DNA of 64,000 nt from an uncultured Lachnospiraceae bacterium (GTDB taxonomy: Bacteria > Bacillota > Clostridia > Lachnospirales > Lachnospiraceae), in assembly GCA_945919075.1 (NCBI GenBank), contig CAMEIX010000001.1, forward strand, positions 124,001 through 188,000. The letters run 5' to 3'. Position 1 is the stretch's first letter. Every line of letters starts with the position of its first letter. This document shows positions 1 to 8,511 of this stretch, in pieces. Under the pieces are notes generated by a model that searched no databases, was not told the DNA's origin, and was given only the letters and a program-made list of their open reading frames with translations. A program made the translations under genes and the position numbers.

Positions 1-739
1 CTTCTGCGGCTGTATATAAATACTTTCTTATGGTTTCATCGTCATTATAAACCGGAATTTCGCCGGAAACCAAAAGCATATTCTCACTGACCATATCTCC
101 CGGTTTTACCTGGGCAACTCCTTTTTTGACAATCATAGAGGTAATCATGCCATCTTTCTCCGCCCATAAATCCATGCATCTTTCTTCGACAGCCTCATAA
201 CTCGTTAAATCATTTTCTTTAATGGATATATACAAATCGGTGCCGTCAATTTTCACAGAGACCCATGTGAATTCCGGAAACTCTTCCCGTAATCTCTTCT
301 CTAATTCTTCGATGTTCACGCTATTTTTCGGTATGGTTTCCGAAATTCCCTGTGTTTTTAAGTATTTTCGAATCTGGTTATCGGTAATTTTATAATTCCC
401 CTCTACCTGTATATTCCAGATGAAGAGACCGCTTAAAAACCAAGCCAAAAAAGCCAGTAATGCCCCGGTAAGAAAAATGGACCGCTCTCTTATTTTGGAC
501 AAAAAGAAGGGTAGTCCATATCTTTTTAAGATGACTACCCTTGTCTTGGTTTTTCTTGCAATTTCCCTTAAGGACCAAAAACCGGAAAGACTGATATAAA
601 GAAGATACGTATCTTTTTCCTTCTGTATTTCCCAAAGCATAATATTCCTGCGGGAACAAAGATTTAAGAAACGCTCCGGGGCGAACCCCCATATCTTAAT
701 TTTTACATATCCCTTCAGATATCTTAAAACACGAATCAA
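1..739 (-). CDS. yqfD: Sporulation protein YqfD, N-terminal part (runs off left edge)
   Basis: The first 246 codons are visible and the 3' end is outside the window. Translation starts at a TTG (start MIRVLRYLKGYVKIKIWG) preceded by GGAG at 8-bp spacing. The TTG overlaps the yqfC stop codon as TTGA, so the two genes are translationally coupled. One membrane segment (about residues 90-110) is followed by an extracytoplasmic region. Order and features match YqfD, a sporulation protein encoded next to YqfC in Bacillus and Clostridia; in B. subtilis the pair is under mother-cell sigma-E. Its molecular role is not well defined. An internal ATG giving a 100-codon ORF in another frame (390-692) is a shadow. 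Confidence 0.85.
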   Translation of the reverse strand, partial: MIRVLRYLKGYVKIKIWGFAPERFLNLCSRRNIMLWEIQKEKDTYLLYISLSGFWSLREIARKTKTRVVILKRYGLPFFLSKIRERSIFLTGALLAFLAWFLSGLFIWNIQVEGNYKITDNQIRKYLKTQGISETIPKNSVNIEELEKRLREEFPEFTWVSVKIDGTDLYISIKENDLTSYEAVEERCMDLWAEKDGMITSMIVKKGVAQVKPGDMVSENMLLVSGEIPVYNDDETIRKYLYTAAE

Positions 740-1002
740 GATGTTTGCTCCTTATCAAATTCAATACAATTTAAAAACCCTGTAATTTTCATATCTTCAT
801 TTGTATAAAAAGCAATTTGCAGCTTCTTTCCGGCTATCTTAAGGAATCCGTTCTTGGTCTGCAGAACCATACATTGGTCCGTATATTCCAGAATCCCCCG
901 ATAGTTTTCTATATAAAGTTCCCGGTTTCCGGTTATGGCTATTTTCACATCCCCTGCACATACATCTTTTGGAATCATAAGTTTATCGGATAATCTGCTC
1001 AT
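736..1002 (-). CDS. yqfC: Sporulation protein YqfC
   Basis: This is an 88-residue protein with the YqfC pattern of an N-terminal 'IPKDV' stretch, then 'RELYIENYRGILEY' and a C-terminal beta-rich part. Family members are small proteins made with YqfD during sporulation; YabP/YqfC proteins are linked to the spore cortex or coat stage. It ends in an overlap with the yqfD start. I see no convincing Shine-Dalgarno sequence in front of its ATG, and the pdp stop codon is only 34 bp upstream. A weak sigma-E-like promoter is placed almost at the start codon (see separate entry). Identity rests on length, motif and the yqfD neighbour. Confidence 0.85.
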   Translation of the reverse strand: MSRLSDKLMIPKDVCAGDVKIAITGNRELYIENYRGILEYTDQCMVLQTKNGFLKIAGKKLQIAFYTNEDMKITGFLNCIEFDKEQTS

Positions 1003-1007
1003 GATAC

Positions 1008-1036
1008 ACTATATGCGAAGAGAAAAATTATCATGC
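1008..1036 (-). promoter_or_regulatory. Possible sigma-E-type promoter for yqfCD
   Basis: A GCATGAT box (1030-1036), a 14-bp spacer and CATATAGT (1008-1015) resemble the Bacillus sigma-E consensus (KMATATT, about 14 bp, CATACAMT) with two mismatches in each box. Transcription would begin at about the yqfC ATG, giving a leaderless message, which fits the missing Shine-Dalgarno site but is unusual. This is inference from pattern and from the known sigma-E control of yqfCD elsewhere. Confidence 0.3.
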
Positions 1037-2341
1037 TTAATTTCGAATTCCTTTGATTAACAGCTGTTTTTCTACCGGGTCTTTGCTGAAGGAATAGGCT
1101 CTCTTTAGTCTGGTACGTGCCTGTTCTTCCTTCTTATCATCATTGGAATGCAGGTAAGCTAATACATCCCCTTTTTTGACATAGTCTCCTACTTTCTTCT
1201 GAAGCACAATTCCTACCGAAAGGTCAATTACACTTTCTTTGGTTTCTCTTCCTCCGCCGAGAAGCAGAGAACAGATTCCCACCTCATCGCAGACAATTTG
1301 GGAAATATATCCCTCCTCCTCTGCCAATAAGGGGGTAATGTTTTTGGCTTTCGGCAAAAGTTCCGGGTGATATACCGCTTCTTTGTTTCCACCCTGTGCT
1401 TCCACAAACCGGGCAAGCTTTTCTAAAGCCTTTCCGTTTGCAATAACCTCCTTAAGCATCTGCCTTGCCTCTTCTTCCGAATCCGCCCGCTTCCCTGCCA
1501 TTAACATCCATGACCCAAGTGTAAGACAAAGTTCGGTAAAATCTTCCGGGCCGTTTCCTTTCAGGGTCTCAATGGCTTCCTTTACTTCCAGTGCATTTCC
1601 TACGGCAAATCCAAGGGGTTCATCCATGTCGGAAATGACGGCAATGACTGTCTTTCCTGCACCTTTTCCAATTTTTACCATTTCTTCTGCAAGGGCAAAA
1701 GCATCCTTTTCTTTTTTCATGAAAGCTCCGCTTCCGGTTTTTACATCCAGAACAATGGCATCTGCTCCTGCCGCCAGTTTCTTGCTCATAATGGAACTGG
1801 CTATTAAGGACATATTATCCACCGTGGCTGTCACATCACGAAGTGCATACAGCTTCTTATCCGCAGGTGCCAGATTTTTGGTCTGACCCATAATCGCTAT
1901 TCCGATTTCATTTACATTTCTTATAAAGGTATCCGTTTCTATTTCTGTAGAAAATCCGGTAAAACTCTCCAGTTTGTCAATGGTCCCACCCGTATGACCG
2001 AGCCCTCTTCCACTCATTTTGGCAACCGGAATCCCAAGCGCTGCTACCATGGGGGTAAGTGCAAGACTTGTTTTGTCCCCAACCCCTCCCGTAGAGTGTT
2101 TGTCCACCTTTATACCATGTATGGGGGAAAGATCCAGTTCCTCTCCGCTTAATTTCATTGCCATGGTAAGATTTAGGGTTTCTTCTTCATTCATTCCCCG
2201 AAAATAGATTGCCATCATCATGGCCGACATCTGATAATCCGGAATATTTCCAACTGTATATTCCGCAATCATAAAATCTATTTCCTCTTTGGTAAGAATT
2301 TCCCCATCCCGTTTCTTTTTAATCAGATCATACATTCTCAT
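1037..2341 (-). CDS. pdp: Pyrimidine-nucleoside phosphorylase
   Basis: This 434-residue cytoplasmic enzyme cleaves uridine, thymidine and deoxyuridine with phosphate to the free base and (deoxy)ribose-1-phosphate, for nucleoside salvage. The family signature [18 protein letters not shown] is at about residues 110-127, and the phosphate-binding [13 protein letters not shown] lies at about 81-93. Length matches the Firmicutes enzyme. I chose the ATG at 2341 (MRMYDLI) because GGGGTGG lies 5 bp upstream; a GTG three codons earlier falls inside that binding site. It lies between the ABC exporter and yqfC on the same strand. DeoA (thymidine-specific) is the close alternative; the Firmicute lineage favours Pdp. 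Confidence 0.92.
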   Translation of the reverse strand: MRMYDLIKKKRDGEILTKEEIDFMIAEYTVGNIPDYQMSAMMMAIYFRGMNEEETLNLTMAMKLSGEELDLSPIHGIKVDKHSTGGVGDKTSLALTPMVAALGIPVAKMSGRGLGHTGGTIDKLESFTGFSTEIETDTFIRNVNEIGIAIMGQTKNLAPADKKLYALRDVTATVDNMSLIASSIMSKKLAAGADAIVLDVKTGSGAFMKKEKDAFALAEEMVKIGKGAGKTVIAVISDMDEPLGFAVGNALEVKEAIETLKGNGPEDFTELCLTLGSWMLMAGKRADSEEEARQMLKEVIANGKALEKLARFVEAQGGNKEAVYHPELLPKAKNITPLLAEEEGYISQIVCDEVGICSLLLGGGRETKESVIDLSVGIVLQKKVGDYVKKGDVLAYLHSNDDKKEEQARTRLKRAYSFSKDPVEKQLLIKGIRN

Positions 2342-2365
2342 AAAAACCACCCCATACCTTTCTCT

Positions 2366-5300
2366 TTAATCCACACTCTTAAGGGATTCCGCCATATTGA
2401 TATTCTCTAATTTTCCGGTCATGAAACGATTCACGATAAAATTGAATACGAAAGTCAGTATCACACTAATCATTATACTGCTTATCTTTATGACCACATC
2501 AAAGGAAATCAGATCAATGTTGATTTCATGCATAACAAACCGGTGCAGCCAGATTCCGAGAACAATTCCAAGTCCGCATCCGATGGCAGTAAGTACGGTA
2601 TTTTCACGGAACACGTAGGAAGCGGTTTCTCTTTTGTGAAAACCAAGCACTTTAATGGTGGCAATTTCCCTGATACGTTCCGTAATATTGATATTATTCA
2701 AATTAAAAAGTACAATAAATGCCAGTGAGCCGGCACAAAGAATTATGACATAAACAATATAATTCATGCAGGACATCATGTTCGAAATACGTTCCAGAGT
2801 ATCCATATTAACGGTCACACTTGTGAGGTTTTCCTTTGTCATAAGAAGCGCTGCAATCTCATGTACATCACAATTTTCATCCAAATTCACATAAATACTT
2901 TTATATTCAGGCTCATCTATGAAAGACCTGTAGGTATCCGGATGTACATATACATAATTATAAATGTAATTTTCGAATATACCACTCACTTTTCCTTCTA
3001 TGGTACGTTGTTCGTCATCCGTTATCGTTACCATATCCCCAACGGACAGCCCTAAGGTATCTGCAATTTTTTCCGTAATGACAACTTCCCCCACACCGGG
3101 ATAATCAATTTTGTCACCTTTCCTTGTATGGATATTTACAAACTCATCCAGGTTTTCGGGTTCACAGGCCACTACCAGACTGATATTTTTTGTCTTATCA
3201 TTGGCTTTCAAATCCATGGATTTTTCCAAAGCCAGTGCTGCCGTACCATTGTTTTCCGTAATAACTTCCATAATCTCGGAAACTTTTTTGTCAGAAAGAT
3301 CAGGAACCGGATCCTTCAGATTCAGGGTCATTTCAAAGGTCTGTACCTTCGTAAACTGCTGTTGGGCTATTCCGGTAACGGAATCTTTGATTCCATATCC
3401 GGTAATCAATAATGCCGTACATCCGCTTATTCCGATGATCATCATAAAGAAACGCTTTTTATAGCGAAAAATATTGCGTACCGAAACCTTCTGCAAGAAG
3501 GATAACCGCTTCCAGAGAAAAGGAATTCTTTCAAATATGACACGCTTTCCTGCCTTAGGAGCTTTCGGTCTCATCAATCCGGCTGCTACCTCCTTCAACT
3601 CACTTCTAAGAGAAAAGAAGGTAACACCCATAGAGCAGAGGGTAGCCCCTACCAGGGAGATAATTAAAAGTTTCAAGTCAAATACATAAAGCATTTCACC
3701 AAAATGATACATCAGTCCATAGGCAATCCAGATGACAAACGGGAATATGAAATTCCCTCCAAAGTAGCCCACCAGACATCCGCTGATTGCCGCACTGCCG
3801 GAATAAAACAGGTATTTTCCCATAATCTTCGCATCACTGTAACCAAGCGCTTTCAGTACCCCAATCTGGGTACGTTGTTCATCCACCATACGATTCATGG
3901 TAGTCATACAGACTAATGCTGCCACCAGGAAGAAAAATGCCGGAAATACATTGGCAACACCATCTACGATGGAGGAATCGCTTTCAAAGCAGACATACCC
4001 GATATTGGTATCTCTGCCAAGAACATACGTATCGGGCAGTTCGATATCTGCAATCTCCTGTTTCGCATCTTCTATTTCTGATTCCGCATCCTGTATCTTC
4101 TCATCAAATTCTTTTTTGCCGTCTTCGTAGCTTAAATATCCCTCATTTAGTTCATCCTCTGCATCGGCAAGTTCCTTTTCTTTATCTGATAATTCTTTTT
4201 TATTCTCCGTTATTTCTTTCCATCCGTCTTCGATGGCAAGTTTTCCCTCTTCAAGCTGTACTTTTGCATCCGCCAGTTCTTTTTCGCCGTTTTCCAGTTC
4301 CACTTTTCCGGTTTCTAACTGTTCCTGCGCTAAAACAAGCTGTTTCTGTGCCTCTTCTAAGGCTGCATAACCGGCTGATAGTTTCTTCTTTTGTGCCGGC
4401 AGATTGGCAAGTGCAATCTGGTTATCAAGAGCGGCCTGCATGGCAGCAATTTCTTCATCCGTATAAATTCCAAGAAGTTTTAACTGGTCAATCTGCTCCT
4501 GGGCCTTTTTAAATTCGTTCTCCGCATCTGCTATTTTCTTTTTCGCACTATCTAAGCTTGCACGATTCTCTTCGATAGTCTTTTTCCCGTTTTCCAGGTT
4601 TAATATAGCCTCTTCATACTCTGCCTTTTTATCTTCCAGAAGTTTTTCATTTTCAAGAATTTCATTTTCTGCATCTGCCAGTTCTTTTTCCTTATCTCGC
4701 AAGGTATTCTCTGCCTTTTTTATCTCTTTTTTGGCATCCTCTATCTGCGCTTTACCATCCTCTATTTCCGCGCGGGCTTCTTCCAGTTCCTCGTAAGCAT
4801 CGTTTAATTCTTTTTCGCCGTCCTCTTTTTCATCCTCAAATTCTTTTTGGGCATCTGCAAGTTCCTCATTTGCTTCTGCCACAATACTGTCATAGCGCCT
4901 CTTTCCGGTTTCTTCGCAATAGCCTTCCCAGTCCTCCTTAATCTCATCAATGAAAGTATCATAATCTTCCGAATACAATTTCTGATCGGAATCCAGTTTT
5001 ACATAGATTTCGGTATAGTAATCCATGGCAAAACCTTCCGGAAGCACATAAACAAAACCTCCTACCCGGCCGTTTCCCAAAGATGTGGTTCCACGTTCAA
5101 ACTGCACATAATTGGATGCCTGCACAATTCCGGTGATGGTATATTCGCGGAAGGAAAACTGTTCTAAATCGTCCTCCTTGTTGTTTTCGGAGAAAACAAG
5201 TTTGCGGCCGATCATATCCTTTCCCATATAATTGCTGTCCACCACACATTCATCCGCTTTCTCCGGCATGGAACCATATTTTAGCACAACATCATTGACA

Positions 5301-5638
5301 CCTTCGGTCAGGGAATGTACTTTTACGACATCCTCATTACCCTTCTGGTTCAAAATGATAATATCCGCAAAATAGGCTCCGTCCGCAGCCCGGACATTCT
5401 CTTTTGAAGCGATAAATTCCACATCTTCTTCTTCAAATCCATAGGAATTTAAAAGGCGGAAATCAAAAAAAGACGTATCCTTCAAATACTGATCCGCTGA
5501 ATTTACCATTACGCTTTTTGTAATTTTCAGGCCGGAAAAGAAACCGACCCCCAATGCCACTATGGAAAAAATGGCTAAATATCTGCCCAGAGAATTTTTA
5601 ATTTCTCTAAACGTTGTTCTTCTTAACATTGATCTCAT
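2366..5638 (-). CDS. ABC transporter permease (FtsX/MacB-like) with a very long coiled coil
   Basis: The protein has 1090 residues. One transmembrane helix lies near residues 17-37. It is followed by an extracytoplasmic domain and a roughly 300-residue coiled coil (about 235-530) rich in Glu, Lys, Asp and Ala, with repeated ELADAE/LEDGK-type phrases. A first FtsX-type block of helices begins near residue 560 and contains MVDEQRTQIGVLKALGY. A second periplasmic-like domain and a second FtsX block with ITERIREIATIKVLGF follow at the C-terminus. This is the architecture of large Firmicute MacB-type permeases that act mechanically or export peptides rather than import solutes. The partner ATPase starts directly upstream. 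Substrate is unknown. Confidence 0.9.
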   Translation of the reverse strand: MRSMLRRTTFREIKNSLGRYLAIFSIVALGVGFFSGLKITKSVMVNSADQYLKDTSFFDFRLLNSYGFEEEDVEFIASKENVRAADGAYFADIIILNQKGNEDVVKVHSLTEGVNDVVLKYGSMPEKADECVVDSNYMGKDMIGRKLVFSENNKEDDLEQFSFREYTITGIVQASNYVQFERGTTSLGNGRVGGFVYVLPEGFAMDYYTEIYVKLDSDQKLYSEDYDTFIDEIKEDWEGYCEETGKRRYDSIVAEANEELADAQKEFEDEKEDGEKELNDAYEELEEARAEIEDGKAQIEDAKKEIKKAENTLRDKEKELADAENEILENEKLLEDKKAEYEEAILNLENGKKTIEENRASLDSAKKKIADAENEFKKAQEQIDQLKLLGIYTDEEIAAMQAALDNQIALANLPAQKKKLSAGYAALEEAQKQLVLAQEQLETGKVELENGEKELADAKVQLEEGKLAIEDGWKEITENKKELSDKEKELADAEDELNEGYLSYEDGKKEFDEKIQDAESEIEDAKQEIADIELPDTYVLGRDTNIGYVCFESDSSIVDGVANVFPAFFFLVAALVCMTTMNRMVDEQRTQIGVLKALGYSDAKIMGKYLFYSGSAAISGCLVGYFGGNFIFPFVIWIAYGLMYHFGEMLYVFDLKLLIISLVGATLCSMGVTFFSLRSELKEVAAGLMRPKAPKAGKRVIFERIPFLWKRLSFLQKVSVRNIFRYKKRFFMMIIGISGCTALLITGYGIKDSVTGIAQQQFTKVQTFEMTLNLKDPVPDLSDKKVSEIMEVITENNGTAALALEKSMDLKANDKTKNISLVVACEPENLDEFVNIHTRKGDKIDYPGVGEVVITEKIADTLGLSVGDMVTITDDEQRTIEGKVSGIFENYIYNYVYVHPDTYRSFIDEPEYKSIYVNLDENCDVHEIAALLMTKENLTSVTVNMDTLERISNMMSCMNYIVYVIILCAGSLAFIVLFNLNNINITERIREIATIKVLGFHKRETASYVFRENTVLTAIGCGLGIVLGIWLHRFVMHEINIDLISFDVVIKISSIMISVILTFVFNFIVNRFMTGKLENINMAESLKSVD

Positions 5639-5643
5639 TTATA

Positions 5644-6348
5644 TTACCATTCAATATCTTCTACTTTTGTTATATGTTCATTCTTGATCATACTCTGTAT
5701 GGTTCCGTTCTTCACGGTAATTACCCGGTCAGCCATGGCAGTCAGTGCCTGGTTATGGGTAATCACGATAACCGTTTTCCCCTTATTCCGGCAGGTATCC
5801 TGCAAAAGCTTCAAAACGGCTTTTCCGGTATTATAATCCAAGGCACCTGTTGGTTCATCGCAAAGCAGAATCTTGGGATTCTTGGCAAGTGCCCTTGCGA
5901 TTGCAACACGCTGCTGCTCCCCGCCCGATAATTGGGCCGGGAAATTAATCATACGGTCCTCAAGACCTACTTCCTTTAAAACTTCTTTTGCATCCAGAGG
6001 CTCTTTGCAAATCTGTGCTGCCAGTTCCACATTTTCAAGTGCAGTCAGATTCTGAATCAGATTATAAAACTGGAATACAAATCCCACATCATACCTGCGG
6101 TAATCGGTAAGCTGCCTCTTGTTATAAGCAGATATTTCCCTGTCATCCAGATAGACCTTACCACTTGTCAGGCAGTCCATACCTCCCAATATATTTAGGA
6201 TTGTGGTTTTGCCTGCACCACTGGCGCCAACGATTACACAGAATTCCCCTTTTTCCACTTCAAAATTCACATTGGATAAGGCTTCTATTGATACTTCACC
6301 GGTATGATAAATCTTACCAACATTTTCAAATTCTACAAATGCTCCCAT
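5644..6348 (-). CDS. ABC transporter ATP-binding protein (LolD/MacB type)
   Basis: This 234-residue ATPase belongs to the lipoprotein/macrolide export subfamily. It has Walker [10 protein letters not shown] (residues 41-49), signature [15 protein letters not shown], Walker [13 protein letters not shown] and a switch histidine in VIVITHN. Its ATG overlaps the lgt stop as TAATG, with GAGG 7 bp upstream inside lgt, and it ends 5 bp before the long permease gene. The two therefore form one exporter. Lying next to lgt, which lipidates lipoproteins, is suggestive of an envelope function but may be incidental. Confidence 0.93.
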   Translation of the reverse strand: MGAFVEFENVGKIYHTGEVSIEALSNVNFEVEKGEFCVIVGASGAGKTTILNILGGMDCLTSGKVYLDDREISAYNKRQLTDYRRYDVGFVFQFYNLIQNLTALENVELAAQICKEPLDAKEVLKEVGLEDRMINFPAQLSGGEQQRVAIARALAKNPKILLCDEPTGALDYNTGKAVLKLLQDTCRNKGKTVIVITHNQALTAMADRVITVKNGTIQSMIKNEHITKVEDIEW

Positions 6349-7115
6349 TACTTAACCTCAACTTTTGACTTGAATTCATTTTTTGCAAACTTGCGAAAAA
6401 GATAAATACCAATTGCCAGAACAAACAGGGAAATAAACTGGGATGTTGAAAGAATGCCTACTTCCCCACGATAATCATTTCTAAAGAATTCGATAATAAA
6501 TCTTCCCAAACTATAGAGAATCAGATAAAGTGAACCAATTTGTCCCTGCCCACGTTCCTTTTTCGCATAGTGAAGCAAATACAGTCCGATTAGAAACATT
6601 CCCGCGCTGGAAAATAACTGGGTTGGCAACAGTTTTATGTTATTAGGTGCAAAATTGGAATGTGTAAAGGTAATCCCCAGGAATGTTTCTGTTTCTCTCC
6701 CATAGCAGCAGCCGGCTAAGAAGCATCCGATTCTGCCAAATCCCTGGGCAATTGCAACTGCAGGCGTTATCAAATCAAAATAATCCAGAAAACAAAGTTT
6801 CTTGACATTACAGGTAACAATCAATGCCATAATACCAAAAATAATGCCACCATATACCACAAATCCGCTTCCGGTAAGTACTCCGACAGGGTCTTTCAGA
6901 AAATCCTTAAATTCCACAATACAAAACAGAAGTTTTGCTCCAACCAGACCTACACCTACCAAAATTACCATAAACAGGTATAGAACATCCGAATCCATGT
7001 TTCTTTTTTTAGCACGGTATTCCGACATAAATAACGCCGTCAGAATTCCGATTGCGATCATAAGTCCGTAACCGTGTATGGTAATATTACCAATTTTCAA
7101 TAAATCATTATACAT
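6348..7115 (-). CDS. lgt: Prolipoprotein diacylglyceryl transferase
   Basis: Lgt moves diacylglycerol from phosphatidylglycerol to the lipobox cysteine of prelipoproteins in the cytoplasmic membrane. The 255-residue protein is polytopic, with the N-terminal HGYG motif near residue 14, the Lgt signature GFGRIGCFLAGCCYG at about 125-139 and a C-terminal YSLGRFIIEFFR motif. Length is typical. The start has AAGGAG 7 bp upstream. It follows rlmH by 17 bp and overlaps the next gene by one base, so rlmH-lgt-ABC ATPase-permease looks like one transcript. Confidence 0.96.
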   Translation of the reverse strand: MYNDLLKIGNITIHGYGLMIAIGILTALFMSEYRAKKRNMDSDVLYLFMVILVGVGLVGAKLLFCIVEFKDFLKDPVGVLTGSGFVVYGGIIFGIMALIVTCNVKKLCFLDYFDLITPAVAIAQGFGRIGCFLAGCCYGRETETFLGITFTHSNFAPNNIKLLPTQLFSSAGMFLIGLYLLHYAKKERGQGQIGSLYLILYSLGRFIIEFFRNDYRGEVGILSTSQFISLFVLAIGIYLFRKFAKNEFKSKVEVK

Positions 7116-7132
7116 TGTTGTTCTCCTTAAAA

Positions 7133-7612
7133 TTATTTATGATATGGTTCATTATGACAGATACGATATGCCCTATATATTTGTTCACATAAAATCACGC
7201 GCATCAACTGATGAGGAAAAGTCATATCGGAAAAACTGATTTTCTTATCTGCCAGTGCACTGACAGAGGAATGCAGTCCCAGTGAACCGCCAATCACAAA
7301 CTGAATATGTCCTCTTCCTGTAACGCTTGCCTGTTCCACCAATCCGGCAAATTTCAGAGAATCCATCTTTTCTCCTAAAATCTCCAGAGTAATGGTATAG
7401 GCATCTTTTCTTAGTTTATCAATGATTTTATCTGCTTCTTTCTTCTTAATCTGTTCTTCCAATGCCTCACTGGCATTTTCTACGGTCTTTTCATCATCAA
7501 CTTCGATAATTTCGACCTTGGTATAACGGCTTAAACGTTTTGTGTATTCCAAAACCGCTTCCCTGTAAAATTTTTCTTTTATCTTTCCAACACAGACAAT
7601 TGAAATTTTCAT
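7133..7612 (-). CDS. rlmH: 23S rRNA (pseudouridine-1915 N3)-methyltransferase
   Basis: This 159-residue SPOUT methyltransferase modifies pseudouridine 1915 in helix 69 of 23S rRNA using S-adenosylmethionine. Seen in the sequence are the start MKISIVCVGKIKEKFY, the knot motif IGGSLGLH and the invariant C-terminal block FSDMTFPHQLMRVILCEQIYRAYRI (in part), ending YHK as in other RlmH proteins. Length is exactly typical. It is separated from the upstream zinc-ribbon gene by a probable terminator and is followed closely by lgt. Confidence 0.97.
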   Translation of the reverse strand: MKISIVCVGKIKEKFYREAVLEYTKRLSRYTKVEIIEVDDEKTVENASEALEEQIKKKEADKIIDKLRKDAYTITLEILGEKMDSLKFAGLVEQASVTGRGHIQFVIGGSLGLHSSVSALADKKISFSDMTFPHQLMRVILCEQIYRAYRICHNEPYHK

Positions 7613-7633
7613 CCTTCAAAAATTCCTCTTGTA

Positions 7634-7663
7634 GGAAAAGACGGATAGATTACTCCACCCGTC
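7634..7663 (-). terminator. Probable Rho-independent terminator after the zinc-ribbon gene
   Basis: On the minus strand a 10-bp stem (GACGGGTGGA with TCTATCCGTC, two G-U pairs) around a GTAA loop is followed by TTTTCC. It lies directly after the stop at 7670 and before rlmH. The U-tract is short, so some read-through into rlmH-lgt is possible. Confidence 0.55.
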
Positions 7664-7669
7664 CCCCAA

Positions 7670-8485
7670 TTAATTATTCTCATACATTTTTGAATAGATT
7701 TCATCCACAAATCTTTCTAAAAATAAATCATCCAGATTCATAAACTGCTTACTGATTTTGCTTTTCAGTACTTCTGTTCTGCGGAAATACTTTTCTTCCT
7801 CGGAAATTTCAGCACAATCCTCCAAAGCCTTAGCATCAATTACTTCTTTCGTAATATTCTCCCTGGCCCATTTACTCATGGATTCCTTTAAAGAGTTTTC
7901 GGATTCTGCCTTTTTTGCAAATACCTTATAGGACTTCATGGAAATCAATCCCATGATAATAAATATCAGAAACAGTGCGCTCATGGTGCCGTAAGTCATA
8001 TACTTTGAGGTTCCGCTAAGCCGAATCGGAAGAATTCCCGTGATACCGGCTATGATTACAATCATACCGGCAATCCCCACAAAAAGCAGAACCATGGCAC
8101 TGCTTTTATTTTCGGCAGCTTTTGCTCCATTATCCTGATAATAAACGAAACCTCTCTTCTCTGCTTCCGGCTCATCCTCATCTAAATCATCCTGCTGTTC
8201 CTGTTTTACGGAAAGCAAATACACTTCCATTAACCGTTTAGACTTGTCCAACCGGTCACGCGGAACCAGAATTTCATATACCTCTTCTTCCGGATTCTCT
8301 TTAATTTCCGTAGCTGTAATCTTGTGATTCTCTAAAAACTCTCTTAACGGTTCCAAAGATTCCAAATCTTTTGCGAAAGTGAGAGGCAGTTTAATATCCT
8401 CTTCACTTTCCACAAGATCGCAGTTACACTCTGCACATTTATATATTCCCGGACGATATTCATTATTGCATTTTGGACAAAACAT
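7670..8485 (-). CDS. Zinc-ribbon membrane protein of unknown function
   Basis: The 271-residue protein starts with a zinc ribbon (CPKC at 3-6 and CAEC at 17-20). A small alpha/beta region follows (about 35-95) that resembles the DUF2007-type 'signal-transducing' fold by its LxxLREFLENHKI pattern. Two membrane helices lie at about 132-152 and 167-187, with a cytoplasmic helical tail. AGGAGGGG sits 5 bp before the ATG. It follows nfnB by 26 bp on the same strand and may be the last gene of that transcript. I do not recognise a specific function; the DUF2007 link is a guess from pattern only. Confidence 0.75.
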   Translation of the reverse strand: MFCPKCNNEYRPGIYKCAECNCDLVESEEDIKLPLTFAKDLESLEPLREFLENHKITATEIKENPEEEVYEILVPRDRLDKSKRLMEVYLLSVKQEQQDDLDEDEPEAEKRGFVYYQDNGAKAAENKSSAMVLLFVGIAGMIVIIAGITGILPIRLSGTSKYMTYGTMSALFLIFIIMGLISMKSYKVFAKKAESENSLKESMSKWARENITKEVIDAKALEDCAEISEEEKYFRRTEVLKSKISKQFMNLDDLFLERFVDEIYSKMYENN

Positions 8486-8511
8486 AGGAACCCCTCCTAT
8501 AGCAGTGAGAA

